Positions 1-7,116 of a stretch of DNA of 9,089 bases are shown here, in pieces. Under the pieces are notes generated by a model. The model saw only the letters and a program-made list of their open reading frames with translations. It was not told the origin of the DNA and made no database searches. Numbering within the stretch: position 1 is the first letter of the stretch; each line of letters begins with the position of its first letter. The position numbers and the translations under genes are program-made. This DNA comes from Clostridiales bacterium (GTDB lineage Bacteria; Bacillota; Clostridia; Christensenellales; UMGS416), in assembly GCA_012515725.1 (NCBI GenBank), contig JAAYXU010000248.1, positions 1 to 9,089 of the forward strand. Reading direction: 5' to 3'.

Positions 1-794
1 AAGGCCGCGAGTATATAGTCGAGGGCGGGCAGGAGCGGGGTCCCTGGCTGTACGAGTCCGAACGGATTACGGTGCTCGTGAACCGGGTAAGCTGGCACGG
101 CAAGCAGTGCTATGTGGCCGACGTGCGTCTGCGCGACGGGGAATGCTTTTTCGGCGGATTTGCCAACGAAACCCCGCCCGGGCGCAAAACCGAAATGCCC
201 TACAAAATCGCGCGCCGGTACGAGGCGGTGCTTGGGCTCACGGCGGACTTCCTGTGCCATCACGCGAACCCAAAGGGCGTGATGATACGGGACGGCAAGG
301 TCTACTATGACGGCAGGTCGGCCGATATGCTGGCCGTTTTTGAGGACGGCGGCATGGATGTATTTAGGGCCGGGAGCGTCGACGCCGAGGAGCTGCTCGC
401 TATGGGCGCGAGCGATGTGTTCGCGTTCGGGCCGATACTCATTGAGGACGGCGAGATCAACCCGAAAATCAACAGCCATCCCCTTCGTCCGGGAAACTAC
501 CGTACGGGAATCGGCCTTGTAGAGCAGGGACACGCGATCGCTGTGGTCACCGCGGACGGATTTACGTTCAGGGAATTCGCGCGGCTTTTTCAGGACTATC
601 GATGCGACTGGGCATATAATCTGGACGGCGGCCACTCGGCGTCGATGGTGTTCATGGGCGAGCAGCTCAATATTCACGGTTACCTGGCAGAGCTGGGCGT
701 ATACCAGCGGCCCCTGCCCGATCTCGTCATGGCGGGACGCAGCAAAAAGGTGCCCGGACCTGACGACCCGGTCCGCTACCGGGCGAACCGATAG
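1..794 (+). CDS. Phosphodiester glycosidase (NAGPA-like) family protein, 5'-truncated by the window edge
   Basis: The frame is open from base 3 with no stop, and the 23 codons before the first in-frame GTG (72) read as real protein (…WLYESERITVLVNRV), so the start lies upstream of the window and GTG 72 is internal. About 263 residues are visible. The C-terminal half has the hallmarks of the NAGPA phosphodiester glycosidase fold: a GPILIEDGEI strand, an RTGIGL segment, then VTADGFTFREFARLF and the signature NLDGGHSASM (about 618-647). Characterised family members remove GlcNAc from phosphodiester-linked sugars or act on exopolysaccharide and cell-wall teichoic-type polymers. The substrate here cannot be read from sequence. 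Any signal peptide or membrane anchor would be in the missing N-terminus. It lies 15 nt before the next gene and is probably co-transcribed with it. The family call is firm; the role at the cell surface is inference. Confidence 0.85.
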   Translation, partial: GREYIVEGGQERGPWLYESERITVLVNRVSWHGKQCYVADVRLRDGECFFGGFANETPPGRKTEMPYKIARRYEAVLGLTADFLCHHANPKGVMIRDGKVYYDGRSADMLAVFEDGGMDVFRAGSVDAEELLAMGASDVFAFGPILIEDGEINPKINSHPLRPGNYRTGIGLVEQGHAIAVVTADGFTFREFARLFQDYRCDWAYNLDGGHSASMVFMGEQLNIHGYLAELGVYQRPLPDLVMAGRSKKVPGPDDPVRYRANR

Positions 795-809
795 ACTGGA
801 AGACGCGCG

Positions 810-2357
810 ATGAGAGAAAGGCATAGAGCAAGACCGACCATATCGCCGCCGGGAGGTGGCCGCAAGGCCCGGCCCGCCCGCGGCCGATGCCGGATTATTG
901 TATGCGCCGCGGTCTGTTTTGCGGCCTGCGTGGCGCTTTGCGCCGCGGGGCTCTGGTGGTTCGGCTGGGAAAGCCCGTACCGCAGCGCGCTGGCGCTGCG
1001 CGAGCAGGCCGACTACGACGGCGCGGCATCGCTCTTTTTACCGCTTTCGGGGTATCGCGACGCGTTTGACGAGTGGATCGAAACGAAATGGCAGCAGGCC
1101 GGGGCCGCGCAGGCGTCCGGAGACTATGACACGGCGATCGCTCTGTATTCAACTCTCACACGCTACCGGGACGCCGCCCCGGAAATACAGGCCTGCAAAT
1201 ATGGCTATGCGCTCGGGCTACTCGCTAAGAGACGGTACGCAGAGGCGCTCGATGCGTTCACCGCGCTTGGGGATTATCAGGATTCCCGCAGACACGCGCT
1301 CGATGCGCAGTACGGCATCGCCGAGGAGCTTATCCGCATGGAGCGGTATCCCGATGCGATCACGCTCATTACGACCCTCGTAGATCGGCACGAAAAAGCG
1401 TCCGCGCTGCTCCTTGAGGCAAACTACAGGCAGGCCGGGGCGCTCGCCGAGTTGGGCTTGGCCTACGAGGCGATGAGCCTGTACCTGAACCTGGGCGATT
1501 ACGCGGACGCGCAGGAGCTGGCGAACGCGCTGTCCGTGCCCGACCTCTCGCTGGCCCGTACGCTCGCTGCCGGGAACCGCCATCTTGCGCGCGTAAGGCG
1601 GGACGGTACCGTCCGCGCGGAGGGCGACGACGAATACGGTCAGTGCGATGTCGGAGCATGGACGGACATCGTTTCGGTCGCCGTTGGAGAGGTGCACACG
1701 GTGGGACTGCGCGTTAATGGCAGCGTGACGGCGGCCGGCTCGGACGCGTTCGGGCAGTGCGATGTGTCGGACTGGCACGACGTGCGGGCCATCGCGGCGA
1801 CCTCCCGCGCGACGGTCGCGCTTCGCAACGACGGAACGGTGCTGTGCACCGATACTGATTTTGCCGTATCGGACTGGCGGCAGGTCGTGGCCATCGCCGC
1901 GGGATGGGACCATATCGTCGCGCTGCGCAGCGACGGCACGCTGCTTTCGTGCGGCTCCGGCGCGTTCGGGCAGTGCGGGGTTGAGAATTGCAGCGACGTG
2001 GCGGCCATCGCGGCTGGGCCTTACCGTACGCTCGCTATACATGGGGACGGGACGGTGACGCCTATCGGGCTGGACGCGGGGCTGTTCGCGCAAATAGCCG
2101 GGTGGCGCGACTGTGTGGACGCCGCGCTCTCTCTCGATCACGCGGTGGGGCTGACGCGGTCGGGCGGGGCGCTCGCCGCGGGAAGCGACGCGCTCGGACA
2201 GTGCGGCGTAGGTTCATGGTCGGATCTGCGGCTCGTCGCCGCCGCGGGCGGCTATACCCTCGGGCTTCAAATGGACGGATCGGTGCTCGTGAGCGGCGAG
2301 GACCGCGCGTTTGCCTGGCTGCCGGTGCAGGTATGGCCGCGGAAAACTGATCGGTAA
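810..2357 (+). CDS. Membrane-anchored TPR-like / seven-repeat RCC1-like beta-propeller protein
   Basis: A 515-residue protein with ATG at 810 behind GGAAG (798-802, 7-nt spacing). The N-terminus is Arg-rich (residues 1-28), followed by one hydrophobic helix (about 29-51) ending in WWFGW, which predicts a cytoplasmic stub and an external body. Residues about 60-245 form roughly five TPR-like units of about 37 residues with the pattern YxxAxxLFxxLGDYxDA. Residues about 251-510 form seven RCC1-like units of 34-38 residues with core AIAAGxxHxVALRxDGTV followed, in units 1, 2, 4 and 6, by GQC (Cys 279, 317, 389, 465). Units 3 and 5 are degenerate and lack GQC. Seven units suit a closed seven-bladed propeller, a binding scaffold rather than an enzyme. 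Proteins joining these two repeat types occur in Clostridia, but I know no assigned function. The neighbours hint at the cell envelope only. Confidence 0.8.
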   Translation: MRERHRARPTISPPGGGRKARPARGRCRIIVCAAVCFAACVALCAAGLWWFGWESPYRSALALREQADYDGAASLFLPLSGYRDAFDEWIETKWQQAGAAQASGDYDTAIALYSTLTRYRDAAPEIQACKYGYALGLLAKRRYAEALDAFTALGDYQDSRRHALDAQYGIAEELIRMERYPDAITLITTLVDRHEKASALLLEANYRQAGALAELGLAYEAMSLYLNLGDYADAQELANALSVPDLSLARTLAAGNRHLARVRRDGTVRAEGDDEYGQCDVGAWTDIVSVAVGEVHTVGLRVNGSVTAAGSDAFGQCDVSDWHDVRAIAATSRATVALRNDGTVLCTDTDFAVSDWRQVVAIAAGWDHIVALRSDGTLLSCGSGAFGQCGVENCSDVAAIAAGPYRTLAIHGDGTVTPIGLDAGLFAQIAGWRDCVDAALSLDHAVGLTRSGGALAAGSDALGQCGVGSWSDLRLVAAAGGYTLGLQMDGSVLVSGEDRAFAWLPVQVWPRKTDR

Positions 2358-2370
2358 TGTGAGGTAGGAC

Positions 2371-3453
2371 ATGAAATACAGCAGTCTTGATGCACAATCA
2401 GTCCGCAGGTTCTGTGAAGACCTTTTCGTGAAATGGGGCTTCCCGCGGCACGACAGCGCCGGTATCGCTGATGTGCTCGTGACGGCCGACCTTTTTGGCA
2501 TCGAGTCCCACGGTGTGCAGCGGCTCATCCGCTACTATCTGGCTTTCGAGGAAGGCTCGATCGACCCGGGAGCGCAGCAGCGCGTCGTGCACGATACTCC
2601 GCTGTCGGCGGTTATCGATGCGCCCCGTACTATGGGTCAGGTAGTGGGAAGGAACGCGATGGAGCTCGCGATCAAAAAGGCGCGCGAAAGCGGAGCGGGC
2701 ATCGTCACGGTACGCGGCTCGAATCACTACGGCATCGCGGGGTACTATACGCTGATGGCGGCCAAAGCCGACATGCTTGGCATATCGATGACCAACACCG
2801 AGGCCATCATGGTGCCGACGTTCGGTAAAAAAGCGATGCTCGGAACCAGCCCGATCGCGGTGTGCATGCCAGCCGACCCGGTCCCTTTCTGGTACGATGC
2901 GGCGACCACCGTCGTGACGCGCGGCAAGCTCGAGGTCTATAATAAGCGGGGCGCATCGCTGCCGCCGGGCTGGGCGTCGGACGAGGATGGCCTCGCCTGC
3001 GTCGATCCGGCCCGGATACTGGGCAACATCGTCGGCAAGAAGGGCGGAGGCATATTCCCGCTGGGCGGATCGGACGAGGAGACCGGCTCGCACAAAGGAT
3101 ACGGCCTGGGGGTCATTGTCGAGCTCTTCACCGCGCTTTTTTCGGGCGGTACCACGTCGCCCCATGTCATGGGCAGCGGAAACGCCGACACGTCGTTCTG
3201 TTTCTGGGCGATCGACTACGGCCTGTTCGGCGATAAAAACGAGATCAGGGGCCGCGTGAGCGCGCTCCTTCAGGAGCTAAGGGACAGTCCGAAGGCCGAC
3301 GGGCAGACGCGGATATACACGCACGGTGAGAAGGAATTCGAGTCCCGGAGCGAAAAGATTAAAAGCGGGATTCCCGTCAACGAAAAGACGCTGTCCGAGA
3401 TGCGCATGATCAGCGAGCGTGCGGGAATCGGGTTTGACGCGTATTTTGGCTGA
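2371..3453 (+). CDS. Malate/L-lactate dehydrogenase family (Ldh_2) NAD(P)-dependent oxidoreductase
   Basis: A 360-residue protein, full length for the Ldh_2 family (usually 330-370). ATG 2371 follows GAGGTAGG (2361-2368), 13 nt after the preceding stop. Family motifs are in order: ESHGVQR at 45-51 with the conserved His47, GSNHYGIAGYY at 116-126, GTSPIAV at 158-164 (usually GTNPIA in relatives), a DAATTVVTRGKLE segment at 176-188, PPGWASDEDG at 198-207, and SHKGYGL at 240-246. These enzymes have their own fold, unrelated to classical lactate/malate dehydrogenases. They reduce or oxidise 2-oxo/2-hydroxy acids; known members act on malate, lactate, sulfolactate, ureidoglycolate, diketogulonate and piperideine-2-carboxylate. 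Which substrate applies cannot be decided here, and no catabolic neighbour helps. A cytosolic enzyme is expected. Family assignment is strong; pathway unknown. Confidence 0.92.
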   Translation: MKYSSLDAQSVRRFCEDLFVKWGFPRHDSAGIADVLVTADLFGIESHGVQRLIRYYLAFEEGSIDPGAQQRVVHDTPLSAVIDAPRTMGQVVGRNAMELAIKKARESGAGIVTVRGSNHYGIAGYYTLMAAKADMLGISMTNTEAIMVPTFGKKAMLGTSPIAVCMPADPVPFWYDAATTVVTRGKLEVYNKRGASLPPGWASDEDGLACVDPARILGNIVGKKGGGIFPLGGSDEETGSHKGYGLGVIVELFTALFSGGTTSPHVMGSGNADTSFCFWAIDYGLFGDKNEIRGRVSALLQELRDSPKADGQTRIYTHGEKEFESRSEKIKSGIPVNEKTLSEMRMISERAGIGFDAYFG

Positions 3454-3526
3454 AATGGTCCCGGTGCGGTATGCGCCCGAGCTCCGCGGATAAGCTGTAT
3501 TAGGCGTATCTGAAAGCAGGTGAAGG

Positions 3527-5158
3527 ATGGAAGTATCCCAGAGGAAGTCTTTCGTGCGCGGCGCGGTAGTATTAAGCGCGGCGGGACTGCTCGTAAAGGT
3601 CGTGGGCGTCGGATTCCGGATACCTCTGGCAGGTATCATTGGCGAGGGAGGGCTCGGGCTATACCAGAAGGCCTATCCGATCTACGCGTGGCTGCTCGTG
3701 CTGTCCACCGCGGGTATGCCCACCGCGATCGCAAAGCTCGTGGCCGAGCGGCTCAGCCGGGGCGACGAGAGGGGTGCGCGCCGCGTTTTCTCTATAGCGA
3801 TGCGGCTCCTGCTGGCGGTAGGCGCTCTTTCGGCGGCGGGACTCGCGCTCATCAGCGGGCCGCTTGCCGCCTGGCTCGGGGATCCGCTCGCCGCGCCTGC
3901 CATCGCGGCTATCGCGCCGGCGCTCTTTTTCGTGGCGGCGCTGTCAGCGTACAGGGGATACTTCCAGGGCATGAACCAGATGGCGCCCACCGCGGTGTCC
4001 CAGGTCGTCGAGCAGGTGGGCAAGGTGGCCCTGGGGCTCTACTTCGCCTGGCGGATTATGGAGCGGGGTATGGGTATCGCTTACGGCGCGGCCGGTGCGC
4101 TTATCGGAGTCACGCTGTCGGAGATCATGGCCTGGGTCATGCTGATGGGTATCTACCACCGGCACCGGCACGACCGCAGGCTTCCGGACGCAGAGGCGGC
4201 CGAGGCGGCAGGCGGCGTGCTGCGGCAGCTGCTGACGCTGGCGGTACCGATCCTCCTTGGCGCGTCGATCCTTCCGCTCATGGGCACCGCCGACTCGGCG
4301 ATCATACAGAACCGGCTCATCGACATCGGCTACACAGTTGACCTATCCCGAGAGCTCTACGGGCTGCAGACCGGCATCGTAAACAATATCGTCAACATGC
4401 CTACGATCATATCCCAGGCTCTGTCGGTCAGCCTCGTGCCGGTCGTGGCGGCATCCTGGGCGATGGGGTATAAAAAGGACGTGCGCCGCAAAGTCAATCT
4501 GGGAATGAAGCTGGCGCTACTCATAGCGCTCCCGGCGGCGGCGGGCATGATGCTGCTGTCAGAGCCGATCATCCGGCTTTTCTACGGGTACACGCTCAGT
4601 GAGGAGCGGGTGGCGCTGGCCGGAAGGCTCCTCGCACTGTCGTCGGCGGGCGTCGCGTTCCTCACAGTCGTGCAGACGATGACCGGCGTACTAAACGGCA
4701 TGGGCAGGGTTTTCATTCCGGTCGCGGGACTTGCGGCCGGAGCCGTGTTCAAGGTCGCGCTGACGCTCATACTGACGGGCATGCCGCAGGTCAACATATT
4801 CGGAGCGCCGATCGGAACGGTGACATGCTACGCAGTGGCGGCAATCATCGACTGCGCGGCGGTGATGCGCCTGATCGGTATGCGCATACCGGTCTTCGAC
4901 TATATCGTCAAGCCTGTGGCGGCGACGGGCGTGATGGCCGCGGCGGTCGCGGGGATCGTGCGGCTCTGGCAGCCGACGCTTGGAAACTGGACGGCGCTTG
5001 TGGCGGCTCCCGCGGGCGCGGCGGTGTTCGCCGCGGCGGCGATTCTTTTTCGGGCGATCACGCGCGATGAGCTCATGGCATTCCCGGGAGGCAGGCGGCT
5101 TTGCCGGGCGCTGCTGCGCCTGCGCCTTATGAAGCCCGATCAGGATATTGAGACATAA
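3527..5158 (+). CDS. Polysaccharide/lipid-linked precursor flippase, SpoVB/YabM-type (MOP superfamily)
   Basis: A 543-residue very hydrophobic protein, the usual size for the SpoVB/YabM/MurJ group of MOP-superfamily transporters with about 14 membrane helices. ATG 3527 follows AGGTGA (3518-3523), and the N-terminus fits the family start. Conserved features are an early helix ending in FRIPLAG (Arg31), then GLGLYQKAYPIY (42-53), LSTAGMPTAIAKLVAE, and GYFQGMNQMAPTAVSQVVEQ near residues 143-162. Near residue 400 is a family-typical GVLNGMGRVFIPVAGLAAG stretch. Relatives flip or export lipid-linked envelope precursors (lipid II for MurJ; spore cortex formation needs SpoVB). The position immediately before a YabN-type MazG, 23 nt away, matches B. 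subtilis yabM, so YabM-like is the best guess. The actual substrate is not shown by sequence. It probably shares a transcript with mazG. Confidence 0.9.
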   Translation: MEVSQRKSFVRGAVVLSAAGLLVKVVGVGFRIPLAGIIGEGGLGLYQKAYPIYAWLLVLSTAGMPTAIAKLVAERLSRGDERGARRVFSIAMRLLLAVGALSAAGLALISGPLAAWLGDPLAAPAIAAIAPALFFVAALSAYRGYFQGMNQMAPTAVSQVVEQVGKVALGLYFAWRIMERGMGIAYGAAGALIGVTLSEIMAWVMLMGIYHRHRHDRRLPDAEAAEAAGGVLRQLLTLAVPILLGASILPLMGTADSAIIQNRLIDIGYTVDLSRELYGLQTGIVNNIVNMPTIISQALSVSLVPVVAASWAMGYKKDVRRKVNLGMKLALLIALPAAAGMMLLSEPIIRLFYGYTLSEERVALAGRLLALSSAGVAFLTVVQTMTGVLNGMGRVFIPVAGLAAGAVFKVALTLILTGMPQVNIFGAPIGTVTCYAVAAIIDCAAVMRLIGMRIPVFDYIVKPVAATGVMAAAVAGIVRLWQPTLGNWTALVAAPAGAAVFAAAAILFRAITRDELMAFPGGRRLCRALLRLRLMKPDQDIET

Positions 5159-5181
5159 ACCGCGCTTCAGGAGATAAGCAT

Positions 5182-6648
5182 ATGAAACCTATCGTAACCG
5201 TGGTGGGACTGGGGCCCGGGGATCCGGCGCTGCTGACGCGGCGGGCCGAGGAGACGCTCCTGCAGGCAGAGACGCTCATAATGCGTACCGCGCGTCATCC
5301 GGCGTATCGCTGGCTTAAGGATCAGGCAGTAGCCTGCGAGACGCCGGACGCTCTCTACGACGAGGCCGAGGACTTTGAGACGCTGGACAGGCGGGCCGCG
5401 CAGGTCGTGGCGCGGCGGGCACAGGACGGCGGGCTTGTATACGCGGTGCCCGGGGACGGCGTCACGGGCGACGGAACCGTGGACGCGCTGCGGGCAGCCG
5501 GGGTCGCGCTGCGCGTCGAGCCGGGCGTATCGGACGCAAGCGCCGCTCTGGCGCGCTGCGCATGTGAGACGGGGGAAGCGTCGGCGGGGCTTTTTACTGT
5601 ACCGGCCTCGCTTCTTGGCGAGGCCGCGTTCTCCGAGCGCGCGCCGCTTCTTGTGACCCAGCTGGACGACGCAGCGCAGGCGAGCCAGGTCAAGCTGCTG
5701 CTGGCGGCGCGGTACGCAGATGAAGCTCCTGCGGTTTACATAGGGGAGGCAGGCGCGCAGGTCATCCCTCTCTATGCCCTGGACAGGCGCGGCGACATCA
5801 ACCACAGGAGCTGCGTGTATCTCCCGCCGCGTGGCGCGGAGTGCGGCCGCTACTCGTGGGACGATCTAATGGACATCATGGATAAGCTGCGCCAGCCCGG
5901 CGGCTGTCCTTGGGACCGTGAGCAGAACCACATGAGCCTGCGCCGGTATCTGCTGGAGGAATGCTATGAGACGCTGGACGCGATCGAGCGCGGCGACATG
6001 GAGGCGCTGTGCAGCGAACTGGGAGATATACTGATGCAGGTTGCCTTTCATAGCCGGGTGGCCGCCGAGCGGGGCGATTTCGACGCCCGGGACGTGACCG
6101 ACGGTATTTGCCGGAAAATGCTCCGCCGCCATCCGCACGTATTCGGACAGGGAAGCGCCTCGACGCCGGGCGCGGTATCCGAGGTATGGGACGCGATCAA
6201 GCGCAAAGAGAAGGGACAGCGTTCGTTCACCGAGACGCTGGAGGATGTTCCCGGGGCATTCACAGCGCTCATGCAGGCCGAGAAGATACAGTCCCGCGCG
6301 GCGCGGGCCGGGTTCGACTGGCCTGACGCATCCGGACCGCTTGAGAAGGTCGGCGAGGAGATCGCGGAGCTGCGCGGCGCGCTGTCTGCACTGCCGCGCG
6401 ATCAGGCGCATGTGGAGGAGGAACTTGGAGACCTGCTGTTCGCGGTGGTCAACACGGCCCGCCATATCGGGGTATCGCCCGAGCTGGCGCTGCGCAAAGC
6501 ATGCCGGAAATTCACCCGGCGCTTCGCCTATATTGAGGACAGGGCGGCCGCCTCGGGCAGAGAAATCACGTCTTTGACGCTAGACGAGATGGAAAATTAT
6601 TGGATAGAGTATAAGAAAAGGGATTATTCCGAATCGAATCAAACGTAA
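5182..6648 (+). CDS. mazG: Nucleoside triphosphate pyrophosphohydrolase MazG with N-terminal tetrapyrrole-methylase-like domain (YabN type)
   Basis: A 488-residue fusion. ATG 5182 follows AGGAGAT (5169-5175). Residues about 1-215 are a TP-methylase-like domain opening with VVGLGPGDP (the glycine-rich loop of SAM-dependent tetrapyrrole methylases) and keeping the QASQVKLLL segment. The second loop, usually PGxPLVAE, reads PGDGVTGDG, so methyltransferase activity is doubtful. Residues about 225-480 are two MazG modules. The first has GCPWDREQ (241-248), the metal-binding EExxE at 259-263 and ExxD at 279-282. The second has EExxE at 392-396 and ELGD at 414-417. MazG hydrolyses NTPs/dNTPs to monophosphate and pyrophosphate, clearing non-canonical nucleotides. 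The same two-domain architecture is B. subtilis YabN. The last 20 codons are clearly more AT-rich than the rest. No terminator is recognisable after the stop. Confidence 0.95.
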   Translation: MKPIVTVVGLGPGDPALLTRRAEETLLQAETLIMRTARHPAYRWLKDQAVACETPDALYDEAEDFETLDRRAAQVVARRAQDGGLVYAVPGDGVTGDGTVDALRAAGVALRVEPGVSDASAALARCACETGEASAGLFTVPASLLGEAAFSERAPLLVTQLDDAAQASQVKLLLAARYADEAPAVYIGEAGAQVIPLYALDRRGDINHRSCVYLPPRGAECGRYSWDDLMDIMDKLRQPGGCPWDREQNHMSLRRYLLEECYETLDAIERGDMEALCSELGDILMQVAFHSRVAAERGDFDARDVTDGICRKMLRRHPHVFGQGSASTPGAVSEVWDAIKRKEKGQRSFTETLEDVPGAFTALMQAEKIQSRAARAGFDWPDASGPLEKVGEEIAELRGALSALPRDQAHVEEELGDLLFAVVNTARHIGVSPELALRKACRKFTRRFAYIEDRAAASGREITSLTLDEMENYWIEYKKRDYSESNQT

Positions 6649-6683
6649 CTCGGCATATAATGGCAAAATTCTTCGGAAAATAG

Positions 6684-6712
6684 TTGATAAATAAAGGGTT
6701 TCTGTGTAAAAT
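6684..6712 (+). promoter_or_regulatory. Sigma-A-type promoter for HU
   Basis: TTGATA (6684-6689) and TAAAAT (6707-6712) are separated by exactly 17 nt, each one or two mismatches from the housekeeping consensus, within an AT-rich island in otherwise GC-rich DNA. The predicted transcription start is near 6719, giving a leader of about 46 nt before the HU start codon. A perfect TATAAT also occurs at 6656-6661 but has no convincing -35 at the right distance. Confidence 0.7.
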
Positions 6713-6718
6713 AACGCT

Positions 6719-6737
6719 GGAGGGCGATCCGCCCCCC
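6719..6737 (+). promoter_or_regulatory. Hairpin at the predicted 5' end of the HU mRNA
   Basis: GGGCG (6722-6726) pairs with CGCCC (6730-6734) around a 3-nt loop ATC. Two further G-C pairs form beyond one A/C mismatch (6719-6720 with 6736-6737). The stem starts at the predicted +1 and lies upstream of the ribosome binding site, which it leaves free. No T-tract follows, so it is not a terminator. A role in mRNA stability is inference. Confidence 0.4.
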
Positions 6738-6750
6738 GGCCACTATATTG

Positions 6751-6757
6751 AAGGAGG
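6751..6757 (+). promoter_or_regulatory. Ribosome binding site that fixes the HU start
   Basis: AAGGAGG lies 7 nt before ATG 6765. The match to the anti-Shine-Dalgarno sequence is near perfect and marks ATG 6765, not the in-frame TTG at 6684, as the start. That TTG is itself part of the -35 promoter element. Confidence 0.9.
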
Positions 6758-6764
6758 AATACAC

Positions 6765-7037
6765 ATGAATAAATCGACTTTCGTCGCCGCGATCGCGGAG
6801 AAAACGGGATTCACGAAAAAAGACGTCGAGAAGATGCTCGACGCTTATTCGGATGTCGTGATCGATACGCTCAAGAGCGGGGACAAGGTACAGCTGGTCG
6901 GCTTTGGTACCTACGAGGCCAAAAAGCGCGCTCCCCGGGAGGGCATCAATCCGCAGACCAAGGAGAAGATTCAGATCGAAGCCTCGGTCGTTCCGGGATT
7001 CAAAGCCGGAAAATCCTTCAAAGACGCGCTCAATTAG
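6765..7037 (+). CDS. hup: HU family DNA-binding protein
   Basis: A 90-residue protein, exactly the standard HU length, beginning MNKSTFVAAIAEKTGFTKKD. The frame stays open 27 codons further upstream, but that stretch covers the promoter, the leader hairpin and the ribosome binding site, so it is not coding. HU signatures are present: the N-terminal helical dimerisation part (about 1-40), VQLVGFGTYEAKKRAPREG (42-60), the DNA-binding beta-arm with the intercalating Pro63 in GINPQTKEKIQI, and the C-terminal VPGFKAGKSFKDALN. The common arm motif GRNPQTG has Ile at 61 instead of Arg and Lys at 66 instead of Gly, within the variation of the family. HU dimers bend and compact DNA with little sequence preference. 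It sits between its own promoter and terminator and so is probably monocistronic. HU is found at this place, before yabO, in many Clostridia. Confidence 0.97.
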   Translation: MNKSTFVAAIAEKTGFTKKDVEKMLDAYSDVVIDTLKSGDKVQLVGFGTYEAKKRAPREGINPQTKEKIQIEASVVPGFKAGKSFKDALN

Positions 7038-7052
7038 TTTCCGCGTACCAGG

Positions 7053-7078
7053 GGAGCCGGCTCAAGTCGGTTCCTTTT
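7053..7078 (+). terminator. Rho-independent terminator after HU
   Basis: A 9-bp stem (7053-7061 with 7066-7074, two G-T wobbles) closes a TCAA loop and is followed directly by TTTTCGTTT. It starts 15 nt after the HU stop. With the promoter at 6684 it frames a single-gene transcript of about 360 nt. The broken T-tract may allow some readthrough into rqcP, for which I see no clear promoter in the 39 nt that follow. Confidence 0.75.
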
Positions 7079-7116
7079 CGTTTATCCGGAAAACATACGG
7101 CAGGGAGGTTCAATTC

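Noticed and set aside
1218..2141. Minus-strand frame of 307 codons opposite the RCC1-like repeats
   Set aside because: Its apparent repetitiveness comes only from the real repeats on the + strand; no family motif or ribosome binding site supports it.
3454..3526. Terminator or promoter between the dehydrogenase and flippase genes
   Set aside because: No stem followed by a T-tract and no pair of hexamers with proper spacing was found, so whether the two operons are separate is left open.
3520..4341. Plus-strand frame of 273 codons overlapping the flippase gene
   Set aside because: Out of frame with a clear membrane transporter; the product is Gly/Arg-rich nonsense.
6656..6661. Perfect TATAAT, a possible second -10 box
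   Set aside because: No acceptable -35 hexamer lies 16-18 nt upstream; the promoter at 6684-6712 is better on both boxes.
6684..6764. 27-residue N-terminal extension of HU from a TTG start
   Set aside because: This stretch contains the promoter, leader hairpin and AAGGAGG site; HU proteins of standard length begin at ATG 6765.
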